Shown here piece by piece: positions 7,424 through 14,979 of a stretch of 21,445 nucleotides of DNA (position 1 is the stretch's first letter; each line of letters opens with the position of its first letter). A program made the translations under genes and the position numbers. The stretch is from positions 1 through 21,445 of the forward strand of contig JACQSM010000094.1 of the NCBI GenBank assembly GCA_016205965.1. Reading direction: 5' to 3'. Source of the DNA: Candidatus Uhrbacteria bacterium (GTDB taxonomy: Bacteria; Patescibacteriota; Patescibacteriia; SG8-24). The notes beneath the pieces are model-generated. The model was not told the origin of the DNA. It did no database searches and saw only the letters and a program-made list of their open reading frames with translations.

Positions 7424-7449
7424 GAAAACTTAAGCACCAACAATCTCTT

Positions 7450-7767
7450 ATGAGCAAAAAGAGCGCTCTCATCAAAGGCCTGGCCGTCGGCGCCGTGCTG
7501 GCCGCCGTCGCCAAGGCGGTCATGGTCATCAAGGAGGACGACAAGAAGTCGAAAGAGCTGGCCAAGATCGCCAAACGCATCAAGGAACGCGTCGTCGGCC
7601 ACACCAAGAGCATCGGCAAGCTCTCCAAGGCGAGCTACGCCAAGATCGTCGACACGGTCATGGCCGAATATCGCACCGTCAAGGATCTCTCGGGCAGCGA
7701 AAACTCGGAAATCCGCAAGGAGCTCAAGAACGACTGGTCGGCGATCAAAAAGATGTTCAAGAAGTAG
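7450..7767 (+). CDS. Small basic membrane-anchored protein, YtxH-like layout
   Basis: This 105-residue protein has one hydrophobic N-terminal segment (GLAVGAVLAAVAKAVMVI, residues 10-27) followed by a long, very Lys-rich, probably helical cytoplasmic domain (KKSKELAKIAKRIKERVV...). It ends KNDWSAIKKMFKK. A short Gly/Ala membrane helix followed by a charged helix resembles small YtxH-type envelope proteins, but there is no diagnostic motif and I assign no function. The ATG has no Shine-Dalgarno sequence and follows a pyrimidine-rich leader (AATCTCTT). It has its own promoter and a strong terminator and is divergent from the peptidase-like gene. Confidence 0.8.
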   Translation: MSKKSALIKGLAVGAVLAAVAKAVMVIKEDDKKSKELAKIAKRIKERVVGHTKSIGKLSKASYAKIVDTVMAEYRTVKDLSGSENSEIRKELKNDWSAIKKMFKK

Positions 7768-7773
7768 GAGACG

Positions 7774-7803
7774 AAAAAACGGCGGGCTCGGCCCGTCGTT
7801 TTT
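7774..7803. terminator. Bidirectional terminator between the 7450-7767 gene and cca
   Basis: ACGGCGGGC (7779-7787) pairs with GCCCGTCGT (7791-7799) around TCG, with one G-U pair. Six A residues precede it and five T residues follow, so it can end transcription from both convergent genes. Confidence 0.9.
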
Positions 7804-9296
7804 CATTTCTTCGGATGCACCTCGCGCAAGAACTTTTTGGCGTCTTCGGGAGTTTTGATCTCGCCCCGAAGCTGGGCCTCGCGGACCAGGTCGAGAATGC
7901 GGCCGATGTCCGGGCCCGGACCGATGCCGGTGGCGGCCATGACGTCGTTGCCGGTGACGGCCTTGGCCGGATTCTCGGCCTGCTCGGCCAATTGGCGTTC
8001 GAGTTCGCCGAGCGTATCGACCAAGCGGCGCAGGGTCGAAAGGTCGGGCCGTCCGCCCTCGGGAACGCTGGCCGAGGCGTCGGCGAAGGCCAGATGCAAC
8101 AGCTCCCGTCCGGCTGCCCGGTCCGACAAAAAATGTTTTACCAAGGTCGTCCGCCGGACTTCGTCGAGCTGCACCATGTTCGGAAAAAGATGCATGTGCA
8201 GCAGCCACGACAGGCGATCGGGGTCGATCCCGCCCTTGGCGTAATTCGACAGCTTCAGCCGGTTGGCGATTTTTTTCGCCAAAGTCGCGCCGACCTCGGA
8301 ATGTCCGTAAAAGGTGATCTTGCCGTCGCGCTCCCGGGCCGTCAGCGGCTTGGCGATGTCGTGAAACAGCGTCGCGAAAAACGTCTCGGCCGACGGCCTC
8401 TGGCCCGGAAAAAATTCGGCGAACTCCGGGCTGGCGAGAGCTGTCACTGCCATTTTGGTATGCGTCCAGGCGTCGCCCTCGGAGTGATGGTTCGGCGACT
8501 GCTTGCAACCGGACATCAGCGCCAACTCCGGCACCAGCCGCGGCAGCGCGCCGCTGGATTCATACAATTGCAGGCAGCGCACCGGATCGGCTGTCGCCGC
8601 CTTGATCCACTCTTTGGCAATGACCTCGAATGGCACGATCCGCTCTTCCTCGCCGTCGTCGCGCCGGCGCGTATCGTCGATTCGCGGCATCAGCCGGCAG
8701 ATCGCCTGCCAAGTCGAAGCCTCGATCTCAAAACCGAGTTCGCAGGAAAATCTGATGCCCCGGAGCATGCGCGAGTAATCCTCGGCCAAACGGAGATCCG
8801 GCTCCCCCACCGCCCGGATGACCTTCCGTTCGAGATCGGCCCGGCCGCCGAACGGATCGACCAAGCGCCCGTCGGCCAGGTTCAGGGCCATGGCGTTGAT
8901 GGTGAAATCGCGGCGCGCCAGGTCGTCCTCGAGCGGCAGCGTCGCGTCGGTGGAAATTTCAAAATCGCGGTAAGCGCCGCTGCCGCCGGCCCGCTCGGTC
9001 CGAGGCCAGGCGATGTCGATTTCGCCCTTGACGCCTTTGGGCCGGAACTTCAGCACGCCGAAGCTCCGCCCGACCACGGCCACGCTGCCGCGCTTCGACA
9101 GAAATTCTTCCAGCCGCTCGAGCCGCACGTTGCGGACCACCAGGTCGATGTCGTTGACCGGCCGTCCGAGCATGGCGTCGCGCACCGCCCCGCCGACGAC
9201 GAACCACTCGCCGTTGCGAATGCCGGCCATGACGTCTGGCAAAAAAGCCAGACGCCGGTCGGAAGAAAAACGCTCTCGAAGTTCGTTCGACATCAT
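7803..9296 (-). CDS. cca: tRNA nucleotidyltransferase / poly(A) polymerase family protein with HD domain
   Basis: Enzymes of this class II nucleotidyltransferase family add or repair the CCA end of tRNA; some members are poly(A) polymerases. The 497-residue protein has VVGGAVRDAMLG (residues 33-44), the metal-binding NDIDLVV (48-54), and LARRDFTINAMAL (126-138). These are followed by the neck region and a C-terminal HD phosphohydrolase-type domain with NHHSEGDAWTHT (269-280) and LFHDIAKPL (310-318). As the only such gene visible, it is most likely the CCA-adding enzyme. ATG 9296 overlaps the TGA of the preceding gene (ATGA); a second ATG follows immediately. It is the last gene of a three-gene operon whose first two members encode membrane proteins. 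Confidence 0.9.
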   Translation of the reverse strand: MMSNELRERFSSDRRLAFLPDVMAGIRNGEWFVVGGAVRDAMLGRPVNDIDLVVRNVRLERLEEFLSKRGSVAVVGRSFGVLKFRPKGVKGEIDIAWPRTERAGGSGAYRDFEISTDATLPLEDDLARRDFTINAMALNLADGRLVDPFGGRADLERKVIRAVGEPDLRLAEDYSRMLRGIRFSCELGFEIEASTWQAICRLMPRIDDTRRRDDGEEERIVPFEVIAKEWIKAATADPVRCLQLYESSGALPRLVPELALMSGCKQSPNHHSEGDAWTHTKMAVTALASPEFAEFFPGQRPSAETFFATLFHDIAKPLTARERDGKITFYGHSEVGATLAKKIANRLKLSNYAKGGIDPDRLSWLLHMHLFPNMVQLDEVRRTTLVKHFLSDRAAGRELLHLAFADASASVPEGGRPDLSTLRRLVDTLGELERQLAEQAENPAKAVTGNDVMAATGIGPGPDIGRILDLVREAQLRGEIKTPEDAKKFLREVHPKK

Positions 9297-9982
9297 TTGA
9301 GGACCGGGCCGGAATCGGCGGGCATGGCGCAGCGCACCTGCACCGGATAGCTCTCGGCGATCGTACAGGCATCGGGGCAGCCGGCGGCCAAACATTCCTT
9401 GCCGGCCGGGACGCAGGTCGACCCTTTGCGGTTCGGCAGCGTGGCGCAAGTCTGCCCGGCGGCGCAAGGGTTGGTCAGGCCGCAGGCGACGCGGGCGGTG
9501 CGCTCCTCGGCGTTCAAGGTGAAACAATGGCGACCGGCCGGATGAGTCCAGTCTTGCACGCCCATACCGAGAGGATAAGGCCGCATCGGCTCCGCCACCG
9601 GATAGCCCATATACGGCTGTTGCGCCTGCGCTTCGGCAAAGGTCAGATCGAAAACGGCGCAGAGTTCGTACACCTTGTCGGACACGACCCGATACTCGTA
9701 AGGCTGTTTGGTCGCCGGATCGACGGTCTGCTCGGTGTAATACCCCGGTTTGCCGAGATAATTTCCGTTCAACGAAAGCTCGGCCAGCGATTCCGGCAGC
9801 CGCGTGCTGGTGTCATAAAAAGCGTCGACCGCGCTCGAGATCGTCTGCAGATGACTCAAACGCTGACCATCGAACTGCCGCATCCGTTCCTTGTTCGGCG
9901 AGCCGGCCAAAAACAGGCCGACTGCGACGGTCGCGACCACGGCCAGCGAAGCGAGGCCGGCGAAAACGCGCGGCACCGTCAT
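9293..9982 (-). CDS. Membrane-anchored pseudopilin-like protein with a Cys-rich tail
   Basis: This 229-residue exported protein of unknown function has an N-terminal hydrophobic anchor (VFAGLASLAVVATVAVGLFLAG, residues 6-27). A type II secretion pseudopilin-like segment follows at about 40-110 (RLSHLQTISSAVDAFYDTST, LPESLAEL, TVDPATKQPYEYRVV). It continues with a DWTHPAGRHCFTLN motif (144-157) and a tail with ten cysteines between residues 167 and 218. The layout resembles secreted proteins I associate with Patescibacteria. There is no prepilin-peptidase site of the usual Gly-Phe-Thr-x3-Glu form, so it is probably not assembled into a pilus. ATG 9982 is chosen because it lies two bases after the stop of the upstream gene; its own stop overlaps the cca start. 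Confidence 0.75.
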   Translation of the reverse strand: MTVPRVFAGLASLAVVATVAVGLFLAGSPNKERMRQFDGQRLSHLQTISSAVDAFYDTSTRLPESLAELSLNGNYLGKPGYYTEQTVDPATKQPYEYRVVSDKVYELCAVFDLTFAEAQAQQPYMGYPVAEPMRPYPLGMGVQDWTHPAGRHCFTLNAEERTARVACGLTNPCAAGQTCATLPNRKGSTCVPAGKECLAAGCPDACTIAESYPVQVRCAMPADSGPVLK

Positions 9983-9984
9983 CG

Positions 9985-10614
9985 TTACGCTTCCTTTTCT
10001 TCCTGTCGGAGATCCCATAGGTAGTAACCGAAAACGGTCCCAGCGATCAGCAGGACGACCAGCGTCTTGAGCATGAAGCGCGCCGTCAATTCGCCGCCCA
10101 AGAGATTGAAGAGCAGGGAGATCAGGTCGCCGATCAAAATGCCGGCGGCCACGAACAGCGTCAGGTAGGTCAGCCACTTGCGGATCTTGGAACCGCGCTT
10201 CTCGGGATCGGCCTCGATCGCTTTCATGGTCAGCGACGACAGCCACAGATACAGCGGGAAAGCGACGATGAGCGAAGCGACGGCGAAACGGATCGATGAC
10301 AGGTCGCCGCTCTCGTACTGACGCAAGGCGTCGGGGAACCAGCGGTTGATGAAGTCGAACAGCAGCGAACCGAAGTTGAAGGCGCTGATGTACAGACACA
10401 TGAACAGCACCAGGTAGATGAAGGCCTCGCGGGCCGAAAGGTACGGGCGGCGGCGCGGCACCGGCACCGGAAAGTCGATCTCGGCGTAGGACGACAAGGC
10501 GCCGCCGATCTCTTCGGCGGTCCAGCCGGCCTGGGCCAGCGCGGCCTTGATGTTTTCGCGCGGCACCTTGGCGGCCAGCGCTTCTTTGACGAAGAGATGG
10601 AGTTCGGATTGCAT
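9985..10614 (-). CDS. DUF5671-domain integral membrane protein
   Basis: This 209-residue membrane protein of unknown function starts with a small helical, UBA-like segment (residues 4-44, LHLFVKEALAAKVPRENIK). About five hydrophobic helices follow (near residues 65-90, 108-127, 148-170 and 180-200) with conserved-looking stretches AFIYLVLFMCLYISAFNFGS, SLIVAFPLYLWLS, and RKWLTYLTLFVAAGILIGDL. I recognise this as the DUF5671 pattern, frequent in Patescibacteria. It is the first gene of the operon with the pseudopilin-like gene and cca. ATG 10614 has no Shine-Dalgarno sequence, and the candidate -10 element is so close that the mRNA may be leaderless. An in-frame extension to 10713 would run across the divergent promoter and is rejected. 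Confidence 0.85.
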   Translation of the reverse strand: MQSELHLFVKEALAAKVPRENIKAALAQAGWTAEEIGGALSSYAEIDFPVPVPRRRPYLSAREAFIYLVLFMCLYISAFNFGSLLFDFINRWFPDALRQYESGDLSSIRFAVASLIVAFPLYLWLSSLTMKAIEADPEKRGSKIRKWLTYLTLFVAAGILIGDLISLLFNLLGGELTARFMLKTLVVLLIAGTVFGYYLWDLRQEEKEA

Positions 10615-10620
10615 GGTGTC

Positions 10621-10629
10621 AGCGTAGCA
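10621..10629 (-). promoter_or_regulatory. Extended -10 element for the DUF5671-cca operon
   Basis: On the minus strand TGCTACGCT ends seven bases before ATG 10614. Transcription would begin at or within a base or two of the start codon. No good -35 is seen. Confidence 0.4.
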
Positions 10630-10657
10630 GAAACGCCGCGGCGATGGAAGATGCCGA

Positions 10658-10685
10658 TTGACACGGCTGACTCCCCTGCTACAGT
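10658..10685 (+). promoter_or_regulatory. Sigma-70-like promoter for the trypsin-like protease gene
   Basis: A perfect TTGACA (10658-10663) is followed after 16 bp by TACAGT (10680-10685, 4 of 6). The leader to ATG 10725 is about 33 bases and contains AAAGGAG (10712-10718). Confidence 0.65.
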
Positions 10686-10724
10686 CCAAACGGCTCTCAA
10701 TTTCGGGAACCAAAGGAGTCGGCC

Positions 10725-11606
10725 ATGCGTTCGTTTCGGCACGTCGGCCGGCGGCGCCATGCCGCCCTCATGCTTTTCGCGGCAGTCCTCGCTTTCGGCG
10801 GCGCGGCATCGGCCGCCGGCCGCATGCTCGGCGACCGGGAAATCGCCTTCGGCAGCCGCGTCCTGCAGGCCTCGGTGCTGCTCTACAGCCAGACCGAAAC
10901 CGGCGACTGGCACAACTTCTGCACCGCCACCGCTTTCGAACGCGAGGGCGGCATCACCCGGTTCATCACGGCGGCCCACTGCTTCGCCCGCGACGACCCC
11001 AAACATGAGCGCGTGATCATCGAAGAAAGCAACATCCGAGCGGTGTTCAGCGACGCCGACGACCAAGAGGTCATGCGCATGTACCGGATGCGCGTGGTCG
11101 GCGCCGGCTACAAGCTCCGCAAGGACGACTGCGGCTTCCTCGAAATCGAAGGACTCGACCGCGACGTGCCGATCATCCCGGTCGCCCGAGGCCGGCCCAA
11201 GATTTTCGAGCCGGTCATCAACATCGCCGGCGCCAACGGGCTCGGCCTCCAGGCGCTCGAGGGCAACGTCACCATCCCGAAGCTCAAGCGGCCGATCGGC
11301 AGCAAGGGCTCGAACTGGAACGGCAACATCCTGCTCGACCTGCCGACCGCCAAGCGTTCCTCCGGTTCGGCCATCGTCAGCCTGCGGCGCCCCGGGATCA
11401 TCGGCATCCTGGCCGGAACGTCCACGGACGACAACATGGTCCACACCGTGGCGGTTCCGATCGACCGCTGCCTCGACGTCTGGAAGAAAATCAAAGCCGA
11501 CGAGTACCGCTGGTTCTCCAGGCCCCGGGCCGCCGACGCGGACGACGCCGGACTCCCCGACGGCGACGAAGACGACAAGATCGACCTGCTCATGCCCGAC
11601 CCTTGA
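10725..11606 (+). CDS. Secreted trypsin-like (chymotrypsin-fold) serine protease
   Basis: This 293-residue exported protein starts with a basic n-region and hydrophobic core ending ASAAG (residues 11-32), a good signal peptide with cleavage near A30/A31. The catalytic triad can be traced as His85 in ITAAHCFA, Asp135 in KDDCGFLEI, and Ser213 in RSSGSAIVSL. The usual Gly-Asp-Ser-Gly-Gly around the nucleophile is replaced by Ser-Ser-Gly-Ser, so activity is likely but not certain. The C-terminal tail (residues 268-293) is Asp-rich (ADADDAGLPDGDEDDKID) and may bind calcium or be flexible. The ATG follows an AAAGGAG site. It is monocistronic, divergent from the DUF5671 operon and convergent with the large repeat protein gene. 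Substrate unknown. Confidence 0.85.
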   Translation: MRSFRHVGRRRHAALMLFAAVLAFGGAASAAGRMLGDREIAFGSRVLQASVLLYSQTETGDWHNFCTATAFEREGGITRFITAAHCFARDDPKHERVIIEESNIRAVFSDADDQEVMRMYRMRVVGAGYKLRKDDCGFLEIEGLDRDVPIIPVARGRPKIFEPVINIAGANGLGLQALEGNVTIPKLKRPIGSKGSNWNGNILLDLPTAKRSSGSAIVSLRRPGIIGILAGTSTDDNMVHTVAVPIDRCLDVWKKIKADEYRWFSRPRAADADDAGLPDGDEDDKIDLLMPDP

Positions 11607-11620
11607 GGCCGGGATTTTTT
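11595..11620 (+). terminator. First terminator of the protease gene, spanning its stop codon
   Basis: CCCGACC (11595-11601) pairs, with one mismatch, with GGCCGGG (11607-11613). The TGA stop lies in the loop, and six T residues follow (11615-11620). Confidence 0.65.
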
Positions 11621-11622
11621 AT

Positions 11623-11659
11623 GCAAAAGAGCCGCCCTCCTCCGAGGCGGCTCTTTTGC
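11623..11659. terminator. Bidirectional terminator between convergent genes
   Basis: A perfect 14-bp inverted repeat, GCAAAAGAGCCGCC (11623-11636) and GGCGGCTCTTTTGC (11646-11659), surrounds a nine-base loop. Its outer A and T runs serve both the protease gene and the minus-strand surface-protein operon. Confidence 0.9.
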
Positions 11660-11670
11660 GGCTGCGGACG

Positions 11671-14600
11671 CTACGGGAGCGGTGCCGCCGGCTTCTTCTT
11701 GAAGATGGCGTAGAGCGCGGCGCCGGCGATGGCCAGAAGGGCCAAACTGCCGACGATGAAGTAGCGCTTATAGAGGCTCTCGCGGGCCTGATCCGCGACG
11801 TTGACCTCGCCCTGGATCGCGGCCGCGGCCTGCTGCTCGGCGGCTTGCGCGCCGCTGATGAAGTCGGCGGCAGTGGCGGCGCTGGCCTCACGGACGAAGA
11901 ATGACAGCGGCGAACTCTTGCGCACGACCTTGCCGGTATCGTCGTTCAAGGCCACGTAGACGGTATGCTCGCCGTCCTTGAGCGCATCGCCGATCTGATA
12001 AGCCCACCGGCCGTTCTCATCGACGGTCACGGTGGCGATGAGCGGCAGATCAGAATAGAGATAGATCGTCAGCACGTCGCCTGGCTTGCCCTTGCCGGCG
12101 AGTTCCAGCGGCGGCTTCTCATCGGGTTTGGTTTCGGCGGTGGCCGGCTCATTCATCGCCGAATCGACCTTGAGCGAGGCGTCGACATCGCCGTCGACGA
12201 CCGGCTGTCCGATCGGCCGGCCCAGGAGCAGTGCGCGCTCGATCGGAGCCAGCGGCCTGACGCCGGGCCGCGGCCTGCCTTCGAGCAAGGCCTTCATCTC
12301 GATGCCGTCGTCTTCGCCGTCGCCGTCGGTGTCGGCCTTCATGGGATCGAAACCGTGGCGCTTTTCGACTTCATCGGGGATGCCGTCGCCATCGGCGTCG
12401 TAGATCAGGACCGCCGGGGCCGCCGTCGCCACGCGATCATCCTCGCCCATCGAGATGCCCTCGTCCGAGTCCAGCAAGCCGAAGCCGCGTTTCTCCTTGA
12501 CATCGAGCGGCAGCACGTCCTTGATGCGCGACTCCGCCTCGGTCTCGGCGGCATCGCCGACGTTGAAATGCTTGTCTTTGACCTCGGCCAGGCGGACGCT
12601 GATCTGATCGAGCCGCGACCTGACTTCCAATATCGTGCCGAGGCTGCGCTTCTGGATGCGAAGCAGGCATTCATCGGCCGAGAGTCCGGGACAGCTGACG
12701 TCGTTTTTCACCTTCAACGCGATGAAGGAATCGCAGGCCTTCGGATCGAAGATGCCCTGGTTGGCGCAGGCCGGGACGACGAAACTCTGACGCAGCAGAT
12801 CCTCGCATTCCTCGCGGCCGGTGATGCCCTTGTCGCGGCACAGCGACGGCAGGTTGCGGAGCTCGATGAATTTCGCGCAGGCGGTTTCATCGGCGATATC
12901 GGCCGCGACGCACTCGCTCGGGAAGTAGCGCGACTTCATGAACTTGGCGCAAGCCTCGGCGTCGGCGATGCCGGCGCGCTGGCAGTCTCCGGGCAGCGCT
13001 TCGGCGATGCTGACCTTGGCCCGGCTCGAGAACTTTTCGAACATGAACTTCTCGCAAGCGGCCCGATTGTCGATGCCGCGCTGGCGGCAATCGTCCGGCA
13101 TGACGGTCTTTTTCATCAATTCTTGGCATTCGACGAAGGTCTTGGCGCCCTTGGCCTTGCATTCGTCGGAAATCTCAGCCGCATCGAGTTTCTGCGTGAA
13201 GTCGCCGGCGATTTTCTTCTCTTCGATCAAACGGCGGCAATCCGCATCGGCCAGGCCTTGGCATTCGGCCGGCCGGCCATACTTGTCGAAGACCGCCTTC
13301 TGACATTCGATATCGCTGACCGTACCGGCGTCGAGACAGGTCTTGGGCATGAGCTTCCGGCCCATGAACTCGCCGCAGACGCCCGGTTCGGTGATGCCGG
13401 CATCGCGACACTCCTTGGGCAGCCTGGCGGCGGCCAACTGCGCCTCGCAGGCTTGGCGCGAAGTCGCCCCCTTGGCTTTGCACTCGGCCGGCAGGGCGCG
13501 CTCTTCGAAGAACTTGGCGCATCCCTCGGCATCGCCGATCTTCGCATCGAGGCACTCCTTGGGCAGATTCCGTTTCATGATTTCCGCCCGGCAGCCGCTG
13601 TCGTCGGTGATGCCGGCCTCAACGCAGACCGGCGGTAAAGCCGACTTGGCCGTCGATTGATACTGCTTCTCCATATATTCCTTGCACTCGAGCCGCGAGA
13701 GCTTCTTCTGCTGGCAGACGGCGGGCAAAAATTCATCGGGTACGTCGACCTTGAAACCTCCGGGCGGCGCGTAGCCGCTGTCGGCGGCGGCCGAAGTCTC
13801 GAACAATTTTCGGCATTCGTCGACGCCGAAGACGCCCTTGTCGGCGCACTCTTTCGAAACCGCCGAATCTCGACCGGCTTCGCCTCGGCTGCGCTTGCTC
13901 AAGAAATCCTCGCAAACCTTGATGTCGGTGAGACCGGCTTCGAGGCAGGCCGCGGCCAGCTTGGGCTTCTCTTCCTTTTTCATGAACGTCTCGATGAATC
14001 GGCGGCAGTCATCCTGATTGGCGATGCCGCGCTGGCGGCACTCGATGGGCAGAGAGATGATCGCCGATTCGGTTTGCCGAAGCTTCTCGAGCAGCTGCTG
14101 GCAGCCGGCGGGGTCGGTTACGCCCTGTTTGAGGCACGCTTCGGGCAGCTGCGGAACGGCGATCGGCGGCGTAACCGGCATTGCCTTGGTCTCGCCGGTG
14201 CCGGTCGCTGCGTTCAGGTTTGTCGGCGCCGGTGCGGGTGCGGGCTCCTTCACCTGGAGTGATTCGATGTAGCGCTTGCAAAGCTCGGGATCGGCGATGC
14301 CTTTTTCTTTGCAACGCGGATCGACCTCGACGAACGAACTGGTACCGGCCGATGCATTGACGTTGACGGACGTATTTACGTTCACGGATGTGTTGACGTT
14401 GACGGACGTATTTACGTTCACGGATGTGTTGACGTTGGTCGCGATTTTACAGTCAGTCGGGCATTTTTCGGGCGTTTCGCCGAGCCCGGTCTCGCAGACG
14501 GCGTTGCCGCAGATGAATGTCGCGACGGCCGAATTCGTATTGGTGGTCGTCGCAGTATTGGTAAACGCCTTGCAGTCGCCTGGACATATCTCGGGCGTTT

Positions 14601-14964
14601 CGCCCTTGTCGGCTTCGCAAACGGCGTTGCCGCACGAGGATGATGATCCGGACGACGTCGTATTCGTCGCCGGGCATTCCGCCGGGCAAGTGGCATTGCT
14701 CTCTCCTTTGTCGTACTCGCAGTAACCATTGCCGCAGATCGGTCCGGAACCCGAACCTGAAGTGCCACTGCTCGATGTTTTCGATTCAAGGTAGCGCTGG
14801 CAATCGGTCTCATTCGTAATGCCGGCGGCAACGCATTCCGCCGGCAGGCTGATGGTCTGGGCGTAGCCGAACGTCAGCACTCCCAGGATGAGGGCCGTGG
14901 CTACGACCAAACCGCCGGCAAAAAAATGCCGCCGGTGACCGAGGTCGGAGTCGGATTCAAACAT
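11671..14964 (-). CDS. Giant cell-surface protein with about 20 two-cysteine repeats, TSP3 and Ig-like domains
   Basis: This 1097-residue protein is not a family I can name. Residues 14-36 form a signal or anchor helix (possible cleavage after GYA). About 20 repeats of the form LPxECxxxGIxDxxxCxxF follow, with cysteine pairs at 44/55, 218/229, 277/288, 309/320 and on to 758/766. Pairs are usually 11 residues apart, and runs (447-543, 661-733) have an exact 24-residue period. Three CGNxxCE...GE...CPxDC modules lie at 77-97, 111-131 and 152-172, and an NVNTSV linker at 177-201. The region 855-885 carries TSP3-like calcium motifs (DADGDGIPDE, DTDGDGEDDG). An Ig-like domain follows at 955-1025, then a final membrane helix (1068-1088) and basic tail. 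All 52 cysteines lie before residue 767. The domains suggest an extended, disulfide-rich surface stalk. It is second in an operon after the 14980-15537 gene. Confidence 0.9.
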   Translation of the reverse strand: MFESDSDLGHRRHFFAGGLVVATALILGVLTFGYAQTISLPAECVAAGITNETDCQRYLESKTSSSGTSGSGSGPICGNGYCEYDKGESNATCPAECPATNTTSSGSSSSCGNAVCEADKGETPEICPGDCKAFTNTATTTNTNSAVATFICGNAVCETGLGETPEKCPTDCKIATNVNTSVNVNTSVNVNTSVNVNTSVNVNASAGTSSFVEVDPRCKEKGIADPELCKRYIESLQVKEPAPAPAPTNLNAATGTGETKAMPVTPPIAVPQLPEACLKQGVTDPAGCQQLLEKLRQTESAIISLPIECRQRGIANQDDCRRFIETFMKKEEKPKLAAACLEAGLTDIKVCEDFLSKRSRGEAGRDSAVSKECADKGVFGVDECRKLFETSAAADSGYAPPGGFKVDVPDEFLPAVCQQKKLSRLECKEYMEKQYQSTAKSALPPVCVEAGITDDSGCRAEIMKRNLPKECLDAKIGDAEGCAKFFEERALPAECKAKGATSRQACEAQLAAARLPKECRDAGITEPGVCGEFMGRKLMPKTCLDAGTVSDIECQKAVFDKYGRPAECQGLADADCRRLIEEKKIAGDFTQKLDAAEISDECKAKGAKTFVECQELMKKTVMPDDCRQRGIDNRAACEKFMFEKFSSRAKVSIAEALPGDCQRAGIADAEACAKFMKSRYFPSECVAADIADETACAKFIELRNLPSLCRDKGITGREECEDLLRQSFVVPACANQGIFDPKACDSFIALKVKNDVSCPGLSADECLLRIQKRSLGTILEVRSRLDQISVRLAEVKDKHFNVGDAAETEAESRIKDVLPLDVKEKRGFGLLDSDEGISMGEDDRVATAAPAVLIYDADGDGIPDEVEKRHGFDPMKADTDGDGEDDGIEMKALLEGRPRPGVRPLAPIERALLLGRPIGQPVVDGDVDASLKVDSAMNEPATAETKPDEKPPLELAGKGKPGDVLTIYLYSDLPLIATVTVDENGRWAYQIGDALKDGEHTVYVALNDDTGKVVRKSSPLSFFVREASAATAADFISGAQAAEQQAAAAIQGEVNVADQARESLYKRYFIVGSLALLAIAGAALYAIFKKKPAAPLP
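14357..14437 (-). repeat. 36-bp tandem repeat encoding the NVNTSV linker
   Basis: Two identical 36-bp copies (14359-14394 and 14395-14430) are followed by a 7-bp partial copy. Each contains two diverged 18-bp halves, so the encoded unit is six residues, NVNTSV, repeated four times. The repeat lies in frame inside the large surface protein gene, between the CGN modules and the main cysteine-repeat array. Confidence 0.95.
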
Positions 14965-14979
14965 ATCGACTTGCGTGCA

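Noticed and set aside
7815..9350. A 511-codon plus-strand frame opposite cca
   Set aside because: It is antisense to a recognised nucleotidyltransferase and shows no domain-like composition.
9293..9982. True type IV pilin
   Set aside because: There is no prepilin peptidase motif at the start of the hydrophobic segment and no pilus assembly genes in the window.
11965..13638. A 557-codon open frame on the plus strand opposite the repeat protein
   Set aside because: It mirrors the repeat array in antisense and has no start signals. The minus-strand frame has consistent cysteine periodicity and domains.
14357..14437. CRISPR array or minisatellite outside genes
   Set aside because: The 36-bp copies are directly adjacent with no spacers and lie in frame within a coding sequence.
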